NCBI RefSeq assembly: GCF_019898765.1
Contig: NZ_JAIOKB010000004.1
Span: 124,001-188,000, forward strand
Source: Sphingomonas yunnanensis
GTDB taxonomy: Bacteria > Pseudomonadota > Alphaproteobacteria > Sphingomonadales > Sphingomonadaceae
Length of the DNA: 64,000 nucleotides
Direction of reading: 5' to 3'
The notes beneath the pieces were generated by a model that was given only the letters and a program-made list of their open reading frames with translations, searched no databases and was not told the origin of the DNA. Each line of letters opens with the position of its first letter. Position 1 is the stretch's first letter. Below are positions 39,583 through 48,538 of the stretch, piece by piece. The position numbers were made by a program, and so were the translations under genes.

Positions 39583-40305
39583 ATGTCCTGGACCGACGAG
39601 CGGATCGATACGCTGAAGACGATGTGGGAGGCGGGCCAGACCGCCAGCCAGATCGCCGAGGCGCTCGGCGGCGTCAGCCGCAACGCGGTGATCGGCAAGG
39701 CGCATCGCCTCGGGCTGCAGTCGCGCCCGTCGCCGGTGACGACCAAGGAGGAGGCGCGCGCCGCCGAGCCGGCGCCGGTCGCCGCGCCGGTCGCCGCCGC
39801 GCCCGCGCCGGCGCCTGCTCCCAAGCCGGCTGCCGCGCGCGCGCCCGCCCCCGCCCCCCGCCCGTCGCCGCCACCGTTCGAGACCGGGTCGGCGCCGGAC
39901 GTGGGGGCCGCGGCCGGCGACGCCGAGGACGAGGCGGACGAGACGCCCAGCGCGCCGCCCGCCAAGCGCGAGCCGCTGTTGCGCTCGGTCGGTCCGGGCG
40001 GCTTCGTGCGTCAGGCGCCCGGCGAGCAGCAGCCGCCGATCGCGCCGGCCCCGCCGCGTCGACTCGTGCCCGCGCGTACCGCGCCCGAGTTCGCCAACAA
40101 GACGTCCCTGCTCGATCTCAACGACAAGATCTGCAAGTGGCCGCTCGGCCACCCCGGCGAGCCCGACTTCCATTTCTGCGGCGACAAGGTGAACCCGGGC
40201 TTCCCTTATTGCGTGGACCATTGCGGTCATGCCTATCAGGCGCAGCTGCCGCGGCGCGATCGGCGCGCGCCGCCGCTACCGTTCGGCGGACCCCGCATGC
40301 GCTGA
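39583..40305 (+). CDS. gcrA: GcrA cell cycle regulator
   Basis: The first 48 residues (MSWTDERIDTLKTMWEAGQTASQIAEALGGVSRNAVIGKAHRLGLQSRP) are the GcrA DNA-binding domain, known from Caulobacter to act with sigma 70 at promoters methylated by CcrM. Residues about 50-150 are a Pro/Ala/Glu linker, longer than in Caulobacter. The C-terminal block (LLDLNDKICKWPLGHPGEPDFHFCGDKVNPGFPYCVDHCGHAY) is the conserved sigma-binding part with its cysteines and histidines. Total 240 residues. It is divergent from the ABC-2 permease. Confidence 0.95.
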   Translation: MSWTDERIDTLKTMWEAGQTASQIAEALGGVSRNAVIGKAHRLGLQSRPSPVTTKEEARAAEPAPVAAPVAAAPAPAPAPKPAAARAPAPAPRPSPPPFETGSAPDVGAAAGDAEDEADETPSAPPAKREPLLRSVGPGGFVRQAPGEQQPPIAPAPPRRLVPARTAPEFANKTSLLDLNDKICKWPLGHPGEPDFHFCGDKVNPGFPYCVDHCGHAYQAQLPRRDRRAPPLPFGGPRMR

Positions 40306-40507
40306 GGTTCACCCTCGAGGACGCAGGACCGTGCTGCCTTGCAATGGTGCGAGCGGGGGAAGTCCGCGGCTCGGACGGCCGCGACACGGGCGGCGTTGGT
40401 GAAGGGCGCGTCCGCGGGATCGCGGCTCTCGCGACCGGTGTCATCCTAGCCGCACGCCGATCGGGGCGGCGCTTGGGTCGGCGGCCTCGGCTGGTTATAG
40501 GGATGCC

Positions 40508-42484
40508 ATGGCCGATCTGTTCGCTTCCCCCACCGCCGGCACCCCTGCCTACGACGCCTCGTCGATCGAGGTGCTCGAGGGACTGGAACCGGTGCGGCGT
40601 CGGCCGGGCATGTACGTCGGCGGCACCGACGAGCGCGCGATGCATCATCTCGCCGCCGAGGTGCTCGACAACGCCATGGACGAGGCGGTGGCGGGACACG
40701 CCACGCGGATCGAGATCACGCTGGAGGCGGGCAACCGCCTGACCATCGTCGACAACGGCCGCGGCATGCCGGTCGACCCGCATCCCAAGTTCCCGGACAA
40801 GTCGGCACTCGAGGTGATCCTCTCGATGCTCCACTCGGGCGGCAAGTTCGCGGGCAAGGCCTATGCGACCTCGGGCGGCCTGCACGGCGTCGGCGTGTCG
40901 GTGGTCAACGCGCTGTCGAGCGACACGGTGGTCGAGGTCGCGCGCGACCGCCAGCTCTACCGTCAGCGCTTCAGCAAGGGGCAGACGCTCGGGCCGCTGG
41001 AGACGGTCGGTGCGGCGCCCAACCGCCGCGGCACCTCGGTGGCCTTCACCCCCGACACCGAGATCTTCGGCCCCGAGCTGCTGTTCAAGCCGGCGCGGCT
41101 GTACCGTCTGGCACGCTCGAAGGCTTACCTGTTCGCAGGCGTCGAGATCCGGTGGCATTGTGCGTCCGAGCTGATCACGGATGACACGCCTGCCGAAGCG
41201 ATCTTCCAGTTCCCCGGCGGCCTGTCGGACCATCTGCGCGAGCAGATCGCCGGCCGCGATTGCGCCACTGCCGACTTCTTCGCCGGCCAGCAGGACTTTC
41301 CCGACCGGCAGGGCAAGGTCGAGTGGGCGGTCGCGTGGCCGCTGTGGAGCGAGGGCAGCTACAGCTGGTATTGCAACACCATCCCCACGCCCGATGGCGG
41401 CACGCACGAGCAGGGGCTGCGTCAGGCGCTGGTGCGCGGACTGCGTCAGTTCGGGGACCTCGTCGGCAACAAGCGCGCCAAGGACCTCACGGCGGACGAC
41501 GTGATGGTGGGCAGCGAACTGATGCTCAGCGTCTTCATCCGCGAGCCGCAGTTCCAGTCGCAGACCAAGGACCGGCTCACCTCGCCAGAGGCGGCAGGCC
41601 TGGTCGAGAAGGCGATGCGCGACCATTTCGACCATTGGCTCGGGCACAATATGGAGCGCGGCAAGGCGCTGCTCGGCTATGTGCTCGAGCGGATGGACGA
41701 GCGGCTGCGGCGCAAGGCCGAGCGCGACGTCAAGCGCAAGACCGCCACCTCGGCGCGCAAGATCCGGCTGCCGGGCAAGCTCACCGACTGTTCGGCTGAC
41801 AGTTCGGAGGGCACCGAATTGTTCATCGTCGAGGGCGACTCGGCGGGCGGCTCGGCCAAGCAGGCGCGCGACCGCAAGACCCAGGCGATCCTGCCGATCC
41901 GCGGGAAGATCCTCAACGTCGCCTCGGCCACCTCGGCCAAGATCTTCGCCAACCAGGAGATCGCCGACCTGGTCCAGGCGCTCGGCTGCGGCACCCGCAA
42001 GGACTGCCGCCCCGAGCAGCTGCGCTACGAGAAGATCGTGATCATGACCGACGCCGACGTCGACGGTGCGCACATCGCGACGCTGCTCATGACCTTCTTC
42101 TTCCAGGAGATGCCCGAGCTGGTGCGGCAGGGGCACCTGCACCTCGCGCAGCCCCCGCTCTACCGGCTGACGGTCGGCGCCAAGTCGCTCTACGCGCGCG
42201 ACGACACCCATCGCGCCGAGCTCGAGCGTACCGTGTTCCGCGGCAAGAAGGTGGAGGTCGCGCGCTTCAAGGGCCTGGGCGAGATGAACCCGAGCCAGTT
42301 GCGCGAGACGACGATGGATCCGGCGAAGCGCAGCATGATCCGCATCACGCTGCCGCAGGAATATGAGGAGCGTGCGGGCGTGAAGGACCTGGTCGAACGG
42401 CTGATGGGGACCAATCCCGCGCATCGCTTCGCCTTCATCCAGGAGAATGCGGCACGCCTCGACGAGGAGGCGATCGACGCGTGA
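40508..42484 (+). CDS. parE: DNA topoisomerase IV subunit B
   Basis: The 658-residue ATPase subunit unlinks daughter chromosomes together with ParC. It has the GHKL motifs EVLDNAMDEA, VDNGRGMPVD and GGLHGVGVSVVNALS, then the transducer domain, and the TOPRIM motifs IVEGDSAGGSAKQ and MTDADVDGAHI. GyrB is distinguished by length (GyrB is about 800 residues with extra inserts) and by sequence such as NLPPEWS-free PDKSALEVILSMLHSGGKF. The stop overlaps the start of the next gene (GTGA). Confidence 0.94.
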   Translation: MADLFASPTAGTPAYDASSIEVLEGLEPVRRRPGMYVGGTDERAMHHLAAEVLDNAMDEAVAGHATRIEITLEAGNRLTIVDNGRGMPVDPHPKFPDKSALEVILSMLHSGGKFAGKAYATSGGLHGVGVSVVNALSSDTVVEVARDRQLYRQRFSKGQTLGPLETVGAAPNRRGTSVAFTPDTEIFGPELLFKPARLYRLARSKAYLFAGVEIRWHCASELITDDTPAEAIFQFPGGLSDHLREQIAGRDCATADFFAGQQDFPDRQGKVEWAVAWPLWSEGSYSWYCNTIPTPDGGTHEQGLRQALVRGLRQFGDLVGNKRAKDLTADDVMVGSELMLSVFIREPQFQSQTKDRLTSPEAAGLVEKAMRDHFDHWLGHNMERGKALLGYVLERMDERLRRKAERDVKRKTATSARKIRLPGKLTDCSADSSEGTELFIVEGDSAGGSAKQARDRKTQAILPIRGKILNVASATSAKIFANQEIADLVQALGCGTRKDCRPEQLRYEKIVIMTDADVDGAHIATLLMTFFFQEMPELVRQGHLHLAQPPLYRLTVGAKSLYARDDTHRAELERTVFRGKKVEVARFKGLGEMNPSQLRETTMDPAKRSMIRITLPQEYEERAGVKDLVERLMGTNPAHRFAFIQENAARLDEEAIDA

Positions 42485-43143
42485 CCCGGCATCCACGACG
42501 CGAATGGTGGCTCGCGATCGCGCTGGCGGCGCTGGCGGGCTATGTCGACGCGATCGGCTTCCTGCGGCTCAACGGCCTGTTCGTCTCCTTCATGAGCGGC
42601 AATTCGACGCGGCTGGCGGTGGCGCTGGCGGGCGGCTCGCCGCTGGCGTTCACCGCCGCGTCGCTGATCCTCGCCTTCGTCGCGGGCGTGGTGGTCGGCG
42701 CGACCGCGGGCGCGGCGCTGGGGCGCTGGCGTCGCCCAGGAGTGATCGTGCTCGCCGCGGTGCCGCTCGCGGTGGCGGCGGCGCTTCCCGAGTTCGGCCC
42801 ACTCGGTGGGCTCGGCACGGTACTGCTGGCGCTGGCGATGGGCGGACTCAACACCGTTTTTCAGCGCGACGGCGAGGTCAGCGTGGGGGTGACCTATATG
42901 ACCGGCGCGCTGGTCAAGCTCGGCCAGCATCTCGCGGGCGCGTTGATGGGGGACGGCGCGCGTTGGGACTGGCTGCCGTATCTGCTGCTGTGGTTGGGGC
43001 TGGTCGCGGGCGCCTTCCTCGGCACGGCCGACTATGCCGCGCCCGACAATGTCGCGCTGTGGCGCGCGACGGCGGCGGCACTGGGCATCGCGCTGCTGGC
43101 GGCGGCGACCGCGACCGCGGGAGAGCGAGCGCCGCGCGAGTGA
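42481..43143 (+). CDS. YoaK/DUF1275 family membrane protein
   Basis: The 220-residue protein has about six membrane helices and the DUF1275 pattern ALAALAGYVDAIGFLRLNGLFVSFMSGNSTRLAVALA, then GGLNTVFQRDGEVSVGVTYMTGALVKLGQHLA. The family's transport role is not established. It begins at GTG 42481, which overlaps the parE stop, so it is translated from the parE message. Confidence 0.88.
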   Translation: MTRHPRREWWLAIALAALAGYVDAIGFLRLNGLFVSFMSGNSTRLAVALAGGSPLAFTAASLILAFVAGVVVGATAGAALGRWRRPGVIVLAAVPLAVAAALPEFGPLGGLGTVLLALAMGGLNTVFQRDGEVSVGVTYMTGALVKLGQHLAGALMGDGARWDWLPYLLLWLGLVAGAFLGTADYAAPDNVALWRATAAALGIALLAAATATAGERAPRE

Positions 43144-43292
43144 GACCGGTAGGGGGGTAGGATGGTGGACGGCGAGGCGATCGGCGGGAGACGCGAGCGC
43201 CCGTCGCCGCGACGGTACTCGGCCCGTGTCGCGCGACATCGTCTCGCACGCCGGCGTCAAAGTCCGCGGGGCAGTGAATACCGAGGCAAGGT

Positions 43293-43314
43293 CGGGATGA
43301 CGCCCGTCATCCCG
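43293..43314. repeat. REP-like hairpin
   Basis: CGGGATGAC (43293-43301) and GTCATCCCG (43306-43314) form a 9-bp stem. It carries the same TCATCCCG end seen in the copies at 7746, 17564 and 26590. It lies within the 209-bp spacer before the winged-helix regulator, which is otherwise without features. Confidence 0.6.
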
Positions 43315-43352
43315 TGGCGCGCTCTCTGCTCCGCCGCCGCACGCCCCGCGCC

Positions 43353-44927
43353 ATGATCGACCTCGCCCGCGCTGCTGATCTCGAGCTGGCCGGGCTCACC
43401 GTCCGCCCCTCGCTCCGCACCGTGTCGCTGGGCACGCGCGTGGAGCTGCTCGAGCCGCGCGTCATGCAGGTCCTCGTCGCGCTGGCCCAGGCCGGCGGGG
43501 CGGTGGTGTCGCGCGACGAGCTGGTGTCGCGATGCTGGGATGGCCGCATCGTCGGCGATGACGCCATCAACCGCGTCGTGGGGCGACTGCGCCGCCTCGG
43601 AGAGGGCCTGGGTGCGGGCCGCTTCCGCATCGAGACGATCGCGCGGGTCGGCTATCGCCTGATCGTTCTCGACGGGACGGCAAGGTCGACGGCCGCTCGC
43701 GTAGCCGACGAGGCGTTCATCCCGCCCGACGTGTCCCCGCAAGCCGGGATCGCCGCCCTGCCACGTCGCGCGCTGATCGCCGGCCTCGGCGTCGCGAGCG
43801 CGACGGCCGCGGGAAGCGCCTGGTGGTGGCATCGCGGTCGCGGTGAGTCGCGCTCGCCCGAGGTCGCCGCGCTGATTGCCCAGGCACGCGACTCGCAGCG
43901 TCAGGCCGACCGCCAGGGTCTGTGGCAGGCCATCGGGCTGTTGCGCCGCGCGGTCCTGCTCGCGCCCGACGACGCCGACGCCTGGGGCCAGCTCGCGCTC
44001 TGCTGCGCGGTCGCCGCGCGGATCGCTGCCGCGGCCGACCGCGCCGCCTTCGCCGAGCGCGCGCTCGCCGCCGAGCGCCGCGCCGAGGTGATCGAACCGG
44101 GCAACACCTACGCCGCGCTCGCCCGGATGCGGCGCGCGCCGCTGCTCGGCAACTGGCGCGCGCAGGAGCAGGTCACCGCCCGCGCCGCGCGCGCGCATCC
44201 CGACGATGACATGATCGCCGACGCGCTGGGTCGCATGCTCCAGATGGTGGGGCGGATGCGCGAATCGATCGAGCCGTTCACGCGCGCGCTCACGGTCGGC
44301 GGTCCGTCGCCGATCGCGATGTACCAGCGCGTCGTCTCGCTGTGGAGCGTTGACCGGCTGGAGGAGGCCGACGGCGCGATGGAGGAGGCATATGCGCTCT
44401 ACCCGCTCCATTATGCCGTGTGGTTCACGCGCGCCTTCCTGCTCGCCTACACCGGACGTGGCGCCGAGGCGCTCCGCATGATCGAGGATTCGGACCATCG
44501 GCCGAGCAGCGTCGACGACGCGAGCTTCACGCTGGCCGCAGGGGGCGCGCGCGCGCTGACGACGCGCGCGCCACGCGAGGTCGCCGCGGCGGCCGCGGCC
44601 TATGTCGAGGCGGCGCACCGCGGCAGCGGCCATGCCGAGAACGCGATCCAGTTCCTCAGCGCGGCGGGGCGGCTCGACCAGGCCTTCGCGATCGCGCAGG
44701 GCTATTTCCTGCAACGCGGCTTCGCGGTGGGCACGCTGCGCTTCTCGCGGCGGCAGGGCACCTACACCGCGCCCGACCAGAGGGTGAGCTGGTTCCTATT
44801 CGCGCCGCCGTGCGCGGCGTTGCGCCGCGATCCGCGCTTCGGATCGCTGGCTCGGACCATGGGGCTGACGCGCTACTGGCGCGAGACCGGCACCCGGCCG
44901 GACGATCCTGCCTTGGTACTCGGCTGA
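43353..44927 (+). CDS. CadC/ToxR-like regulator: winged helix, membrane anchor, TPR domain
   Basis: The first 100 residues are an OmpR-type winged helix (TVSLGTRVELLEPRVMQVLVALAQAGGAVVSRDELVSRCWDGRIVGDDAINRVVGRLRRLG and TIARVGYRLI). Near residue 130-155, PRRALIAGLGVASATAAGSAWWW forms a single membrane helix with a Tat-like start. The remaining 360 residues are helical repeats of the TPR type (DADAWGQLALCCAVAARIAA, PGNTYAALARMRRAP and others). The layout matches membrane-bound regulators that read periplasmic signals by their TPR part. ATG 43353 is preferred over GTG 43314. Target unknown. Confidence 0.82.
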   Translation: MIDLARAADLELAGLTVRPSLRTVSLGTRVELLEPRVMQVLVALAQAGGAVVSRDELVSRCWDGRIVGDDAINRVVGRLRRLGEGLGAGRFRIETIARVGYRLIVLDGTARSTAARVADEAFIPPDVSPQAGIAALPRRALIAGLGVASATAAGSAWWWHRGRGESRSPEVAALIAQARDSQRQADRQGLWQAIGLLRRAVLLAPDDADAWGQLALCCAVAARIAAAADRAAFAERALAAERRAEVIEPGNTYAALARMRRAPLLGNWRAQEQVTARAARAHPDDDMIADALGRMLQMVGRMRESIEPFTRALTVGGPSPIAMYQRVVSLWSVDRLEEADGAMEEAYALYPLHYAVWFTRAFLLAYTGRGAEALRMIEDSDHRPSSVDDASFTLAAGGARALTTRAPREVAAAAAAYVEAAHRGSGHAENAIQFLSAAGRLDQAFAIAQGYFLQRGFAVGTLRFSRRQGTYTAPDQRVSWFLFAPPCAALRRDPRFGSLARTMGLTRYWRETGTRPDDPALVLG

Positions 44928-45007
44928 TCGGCTTCGGCAGGTTTGCGCTAAGGGAAGCGATGGCGACGCCGTCACCCCCGACGCGTCGTCCGACCGCCCC
45001 GAGCCCT

Positions 45008-45310
45008 TCAGCGGGTTGTCAGCGCGGTGGCGTCGCGCTCGCCCAGCGCGATCCGCAACGGGGACGAGCGCCGCGCCGCGCTGGCGACGGTCGCGGCCGC
45101 GCAGGCGCGGCGGTCGGCGGCGAGCGGCTGATGCGCGCACAGACGCGTGGCGGCGCGCTCCACCCGCGCCAGCATCGCGGCGCGGCCGGCACTGGTCCGC
45201 TGATCGAGTTCGCCCGCGACGATGTGGTAGCTGCCGTTGCCGACGCGATAGCTCTGCGCGGCGGCGGGCGTTGTGGCGGCGACGAGGCCGAGGAGCATGA
45301 GCGAGCGCAT
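45008..45310 (-). CDS. UrcA-like small exported protein
   Basis: The 100-residue protein begins with a signal peptide ([19 protein letters not shown]). The mature part has the pattern DQRTSAGRAAMLARVERAATRLCAHQPLAADRRACAAATVASAARR: a short helix with two cysteines, as in UrcA family proteins common in sphingomonads and caulobacters. The function of the family is unknown. No operon partner: the 172 bp before it and the 3' side hold nothing else of note. Confidence 0.75.
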   Translation of the reverse strand: MRSLMLLGLVAATTPAAAQSYRVGNGSYHIVAGELDQRTSAGRAAMLARVERAATRLCAHQPLAADRRACAAATVASAARRSSPLRIALGERDATALTTR

Positions 45311-45482
45311 GGCGAGTCTCCGTTGGCGCGACGGGGATCGTCGCTTCGTCGGAGACTCGCCGTTCGGTGCCGTCCAGTCGCGGCGGCAATGCCGATATGA
45401 AACCGATCAATCGCCGATGATCGGATGAAAAGGAGCAGGTCGCGGCACAGCTGAACGCCGGACCGCGGTCACGCCCCGCCCA

Positions 45483-46145
45483 TCAAAGCCGCAGCCCCAA
45501 CGCCTGTTCACGCGGTCGCGCCAGGATCGCGCGCGCGTCTCCGGGGGTGCGCACCTCACCGTGCGGACCACCGGCGGCGGTGATCACGCGGTCGAGCAGC
45601 TCCAGCCCCTCGGGCCAGCGACCCAGCCCGCTCGCGGCGTTGATATGGCCGCACGCGCCGTAGTCGATGAAGTGGCTGCCCCAGTCGACCGCGAGGCTGT
45701 GCGCGCGGTCGAGCGTCACCCAGGGATCGTCGCTCGAGGCGACCACGATCGAGGGGAAGGGCAGCGGCTGCTTGGGCGTCGGTGCGAAGGGCGCGAGCTC
45801 GGGCGCGACGTCGGCGCGATCGACATCGGCGGGTGCCACCAGCAGCGCGCCGGCAACGGGCCAGCCATAGGGCTGCGGGCTGAGCGATGCCCACCACGCC
45901 ACCGCGACGCAGCCGAGGCTGTGCGCGACCAGGATCACCGGCGCGCGCGCACTCGCCACCGCCTGGTCGATCTTGGTGACCCAGGTGTTGCGATGCGGTC
46001 GATCCCACATCCCCAGCTCGATCCGGGCGGTATCCGGCCGGCTCCTCTCCCACAAGGTTTGCCAGTGCGACGGTCCCGAACCGCCCAGCCCCGGGACGGT
46101 CAGAACGGTCGGCTGCACCGACAGATCGAACGCGGAATGTCCCAT
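45483..46145 (-). CDS. RBBP9/YdeN family alpha/beta hydrolase
   Basis: The 220-residue protein has VLTVPGLGGSGPSHWQTLWER (oxyanion loop), the nucleophile serine in LVAHSLGCVAVAWW, an aspartate in VVASSDDPWV and histidine in GACGHINAASGLGRWPEG, which is a highly typical end block of this family. Members are serine hydrolases with unknown natural substrates. No signal peptide, so it is cytoplasmic. It diverges from tlyA, 182 bp away. Confidence 0.9.
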   Translation of the reverse strand: MGHSAFDLSVQPTVLTVPGLGGSGPSHWQTLWERSRPDTARIELGMWDRPHRNTWVTKIDQAVASARAPVILVAHSLGCVAVAWWASLSPQPYGWPVAGALLVAPADVDRADVAPELAPFAPTPKQPLPFPSIVVASSDDPWVTLDRAHSLAVDWGSHFIDYGACGHINAASGLGRWPEGLELLDRVITAAGGPHGEVRTPGDARAILARPREQALGLRL

Positions 46146-46327
46146 GACACACCTCCAGTTGGTGAGACCGCGGCGATCGGTCTAGGGGTCGGCACGGCCG
46201 CGGCCTCTGACCCTTGAGTATTGCCTACTAAATCGATCGGCAATCCTGCACCGCAGCATTTGACGCGAACGGAGGCCGCCGAGCGACGAGCGGTTGCGGC
46301 CAGGCCGTGGCGGCGCGATAGGGCGCC

Positions 46328-47062
46328 ATGCCCAAGCAGCGCGTGGACCAGATGCTCGTCGATCGCGGCCTCGCCGAGTCGCGCACGCGCGCGCAGGCGC
46401 TCGTGATGGCCGGGCTGGTGTTCGCCGGCGAGCGCAAGGTCGACAAGCCGGGGCAGGCGCTCGCCGACGACGTCGCGCTGGAGGTGCGCGGGCGCGACCA
46501 CCCCTGGGTGTCGCGGGGCGGGATCAAGCTGGCCCACGGGCTCGATCGATTCGGCTGGGACGTGACGGGCGCGGTGGCGATCGACGTCGGCAGTTCGACC
46601 GGCGGCTTCACCGACGTGCTGCTCAGCTGCGGCGCGGTGCGGGTCTATGCTGTCGACAGCGGCACCAACCAACTCGCCTGGAAGCTGCGCCAGGATCCGC
46701 GCGTCGTCGTCCACGAGCAGACCAGCGCGCGCCTGCTCACCGCCGCGCACGTTCCCGAACCGATCGACCTGGTGGTATGCGACGCGAGTTTCATCGGCCT
46801 GGCCAAGGTGCTGGAGGTGCCGCTCGGCTTCGTCCCCCCCGGCGGGCGCGTGCTGGCGCTGATCAAGCCGCAGTTCGAGGCCGGGCGCGCCGAGGTAGGC
46901 AAGGGCGGGGTAGTGCGCGACCCGGTCGTCCACGCGCGGGTCTGCGCTGAAGTCGTGGCATGGCTCGAGCAGAGCGGCTGGCAGGTACAGGGCGTGGTCG
47001 AGAGCCCGATCACCGGGCCGGAAGGCAACGTCGAGTTCCTCGTCGCCGCGACGCGTGCGTGA
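46328..47062 (+). CDS. tlyA: TlyA family rRNA 2'-O-methyltransferase
   Basis: The 244-residue protein starts with an S4 RNA-binding domain (KQRVDQMLVDRGLAESRTRAQALVMAGLVFAGERKVDKPG), followed by a SAM-dependent methyltransferase (AIDVGSSTGGFTDVLL motif I, VVCDASFIGL, ALIKPQFEAGR). TlyA enzymes methylate 16S and 23S rRNA in mycobacteria; the proteobacterial group is similar (also called hemolysin A). The K and D residues of the methyltransferase tetrad can be located in the FTDVLL, DASF and KPQFE motifs. Confidence 0.92.
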   Translation: MPKQRVDQMLVDRGLAESRTRAQALVMAGLVFAGERKVDKPGQALADDVALEVRGRDHPWVSRGGIKLAHGLDRFGWDVTGAVAIDVGSSTGGFTDVLLSCGAVRVYAVDSGTNQLAWKLRQDPRVVVHEQTSARLLTAAHVPEPIDLVVCDASFIGLAKVLEVPLGFVPPGGRVLALIKPQFEAGRAEVGKGGVVRDPVVHARVCAEVVAWLEQSGWQVQGVVESPITGPEGNVEFLVAATRA

Positions 47063-47067
47063 AAATG

Positions 47068-47085
47068 GGTAAAGTACCATTTACC
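47068..47085. promoter_or_regulatory. inverted repeat upstream of tspO (possible operator)
   Basis: GGTAAAGTACCATTTACC consists of GGTAAA and TTTACC arms around six bases. It begins six bases after the tlyA stop and is 85 bp before tspO. It is the only AT-rich, symmetrical site in this spacer; the role is guesswork. Confidence 0.4.
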
Positions 47086-47170
47086 TGAGTCGGGCGTTGC
47101 GGCAGCAGTACCGGGACGGACCGATCAGGAGACGAGCGTGGGGGGTGTCGCTTCTAGGGAACAGTTGAGA

Positions 47171-47692
47171 ATGTCGTTCCTGCGCTGGGCGGCAGTGGCC
47201 GTGCCCGGCGTGCTGCTGCTCGGCTTCCTCTCGGGACGGACGGTACCCTCGGGCGACGCCAACGGCTGGTATCGTGCGCTGGCCAAGCCCGAGTTGACGC
47301 CGCCCGGATGGCTGTTTCCGGTCGCCTGGTCGCTGCTGTACGTGATGATGGGGGTCGCGCTCGCGCTGGTCCTGAGCGCACGAGGCGCGCGGTTGCGCTG
47401 GCTCGCGCTCGTGCTGTTCGCCGCGCAGCTCGCCGGCAACCTGCTGTGGACCCCGCTCTTCTTCGGGGCGCATCAGGTTTCGGCGGCGTTCCTGCTGATC
47501 GTCGCAATCCTCGGGCTGACGATCCTCACCACCTTTGTCTTCGCGCAGGTGCGTCGTCGCGCCGCGTGGCTGCTCGTCCCTTATATGATGTGGCTGGGCT
47601 TCGCCGGAACGCTCAACTGGCGTATCGATCAGCTCAACCCCGACGCGGAACGGCTTGTGTCGCCGGCCGCGGCGTCCCAGATGGTCGGTTAA
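47171..47692 (+). CDS. tspO: TspO/MBR family protein
   Basis: The 173-residue protein has five membrane helices and the TspO pattern WYRALAKPELTPPGWLFPVAWSLLYVMMGVALALVL and AQLAGNLLWTPLFFG, then YMMWLGFAGTLNWRIDQLN. TspO binds porphyrins and steroids in membranes and, in Rhodobacter, down-regulates pigment genes in oxygen. ATG 47171 gives the first membrane helix directly; an upstream GTG start (47138) is in frame but adds no homologous residues. Confidence 0.9.
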   Translation: MSFLRWAAVAVPGVLLLGFLSGRTVPSGDANGWYRALAKPELTPPGWLFPVAWSLLYVMMGVALALVLSARGARLRWLALVLFAAQLAGNLLWTPLFFGAHQVSAAFLLIVAILGLTILTTFVFAQVRRRAAWLLVPYMMWLGFAGTLNWRIDQLNPDAERLVSPAAASQMVG

Positions 47693-47716
47693 GCGCCTCT
47701 ACAGGAATTTGAACTT

Positions 47717-47977
47717 ATGCAGTCCGAGAACCATCTGTTCGGCGATCTCGCCAAGCTCTTCAACGGCGCGGCGGGCACGCTCGCCGGCGTCGGGCGCGAA
47801 GCCGAGGCGAATGCGCGGGCGCGCGCGCGCGAGTGGATCGGTGGCCTCGACTTCGTCGCGCGCGACGAGTTCGAGGTGGTGAAGGCGATGGCGGCCGCGG
47901 CGCGCGACGAGAACGACGCGCTGCGCGCGCGGATCGAGACGCTGGAGGCGGCGCTGGCTGCCAAATCCGGCGTCTGA
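47717..47977 (+). CDS. ubiK: UbiK-like accessory factor (BMFP/DUF526 family)
   Basis: The 86-residue protein reads ENHLFGDLAKLFNGAAGTLAGVGREAEANARARAREWIGGLDFVARDEFEVVKAMAAAARDENDALRARIETLEAAL, an amphipathic helix plus C-terminal coiled coil, the BMFP pattern. The E. coli member UbiK aids aerobic ubiquinone synthesis; Brucella BMFP is membrane-fusogenic. It is located 25 bp downstream of tspO and 28 bp ahead of the YbjN-like gene. Confidence 0.85.
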   Translation: MQSENHLFGDLAKLFNGAAGTLAGVGREAEANARARAREWIGGLDFVARDEFEVVKAMAAAARDENDALRARIETLEAALAAKSGV

Positions 47978-48004
47978 TCGCGCCGCGCCAGGGAAGGGGG
48001 CCGC

Positions 48005-48532
48005 GTGCCAAGCGATAAGTTACTGATGCTCGACGAGGCGGACGACGACACGGCGGGCGAGGCGCCGCTCGACATGCTCGAGGCCTATTTCCTCGCGCAT
48101 GGCTGGCCGTGCGAGCGCGGCGAGGACGAGATCACCGCGTCGATCAAGGGCAGCTGGACCGAATATGAGCTGCGTGCGCTGTGGCGCGAGGAGGACGGGG
48201 TCCTCCAGCTGCTCGCCTTCCCCGACGTTAAGGTGGCCGAGGGCCGGCGCGGGCCGGTCTACGAGGTGCTCGCGCTCGTCAACGAGCAGCTGTGGATGGG
48301 GCATTTCGAGATCTGGTCGAGCAGCGGTATTCTACTCTACCGCAACGCCACCGCGATCGAGGCGGAGGACGGCGACGCCACGATGGCGCTGAGCACCGCC
48401 GAGCTGCTCGTCGAATCCGCGATCGACGAGTGCGAGCGTTTCTATCCCGTCTTCCAGTTCGTGCTGTGGGGCGGCAAGTCGCCGAGCGAGGCGATCGCCG
48501 CGGCGATGGTCGAGACCGCGGGCGAGGCCTGA
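48005..48532 (+). CDS. YbjN domain-containing protein
   Basis: The 175-residue protein has the YbjN pattern: LDMLEAYFLAHGWPCERGEDEITASIKGSWTEYELRALWREEDGVLQLLAF, VNEQLWMGHFEIWSSSGILLYRNA and FYPVFQFVLWGGKSPSEAIAAAMVET. The fold resembles type III secretion chaperones; function in alphaproteobacteria is not settled. Translation begins at GTG 48005. The next gene, proC, starts 7 bp after the stop. Confidence 0.88.
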   Translation: MPSDKLLMLDEADDDTAGEAPLDMLEAYFLAHGWPCERGEDEITASIKGSWTEYELRALWREEDGVLQLLAFPDVKVAEGRRGPVYEVLALVNEQLWMGHFEIWSSSGILLYRNATAIEAEDGDATMALSTAELLVESAIDECERFYPVFQFVLWGGKSPSEAIAAAMVETAGEA

Positions 48533-48538
48533 CGCGCG

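Noticed and set aside
38584..40230. A 548-codon minus-strand frame across the ABC-2 permease and gcrA
   Set aside because: It is out of frame with the permease, antisense to gcrA, and low in complexity.
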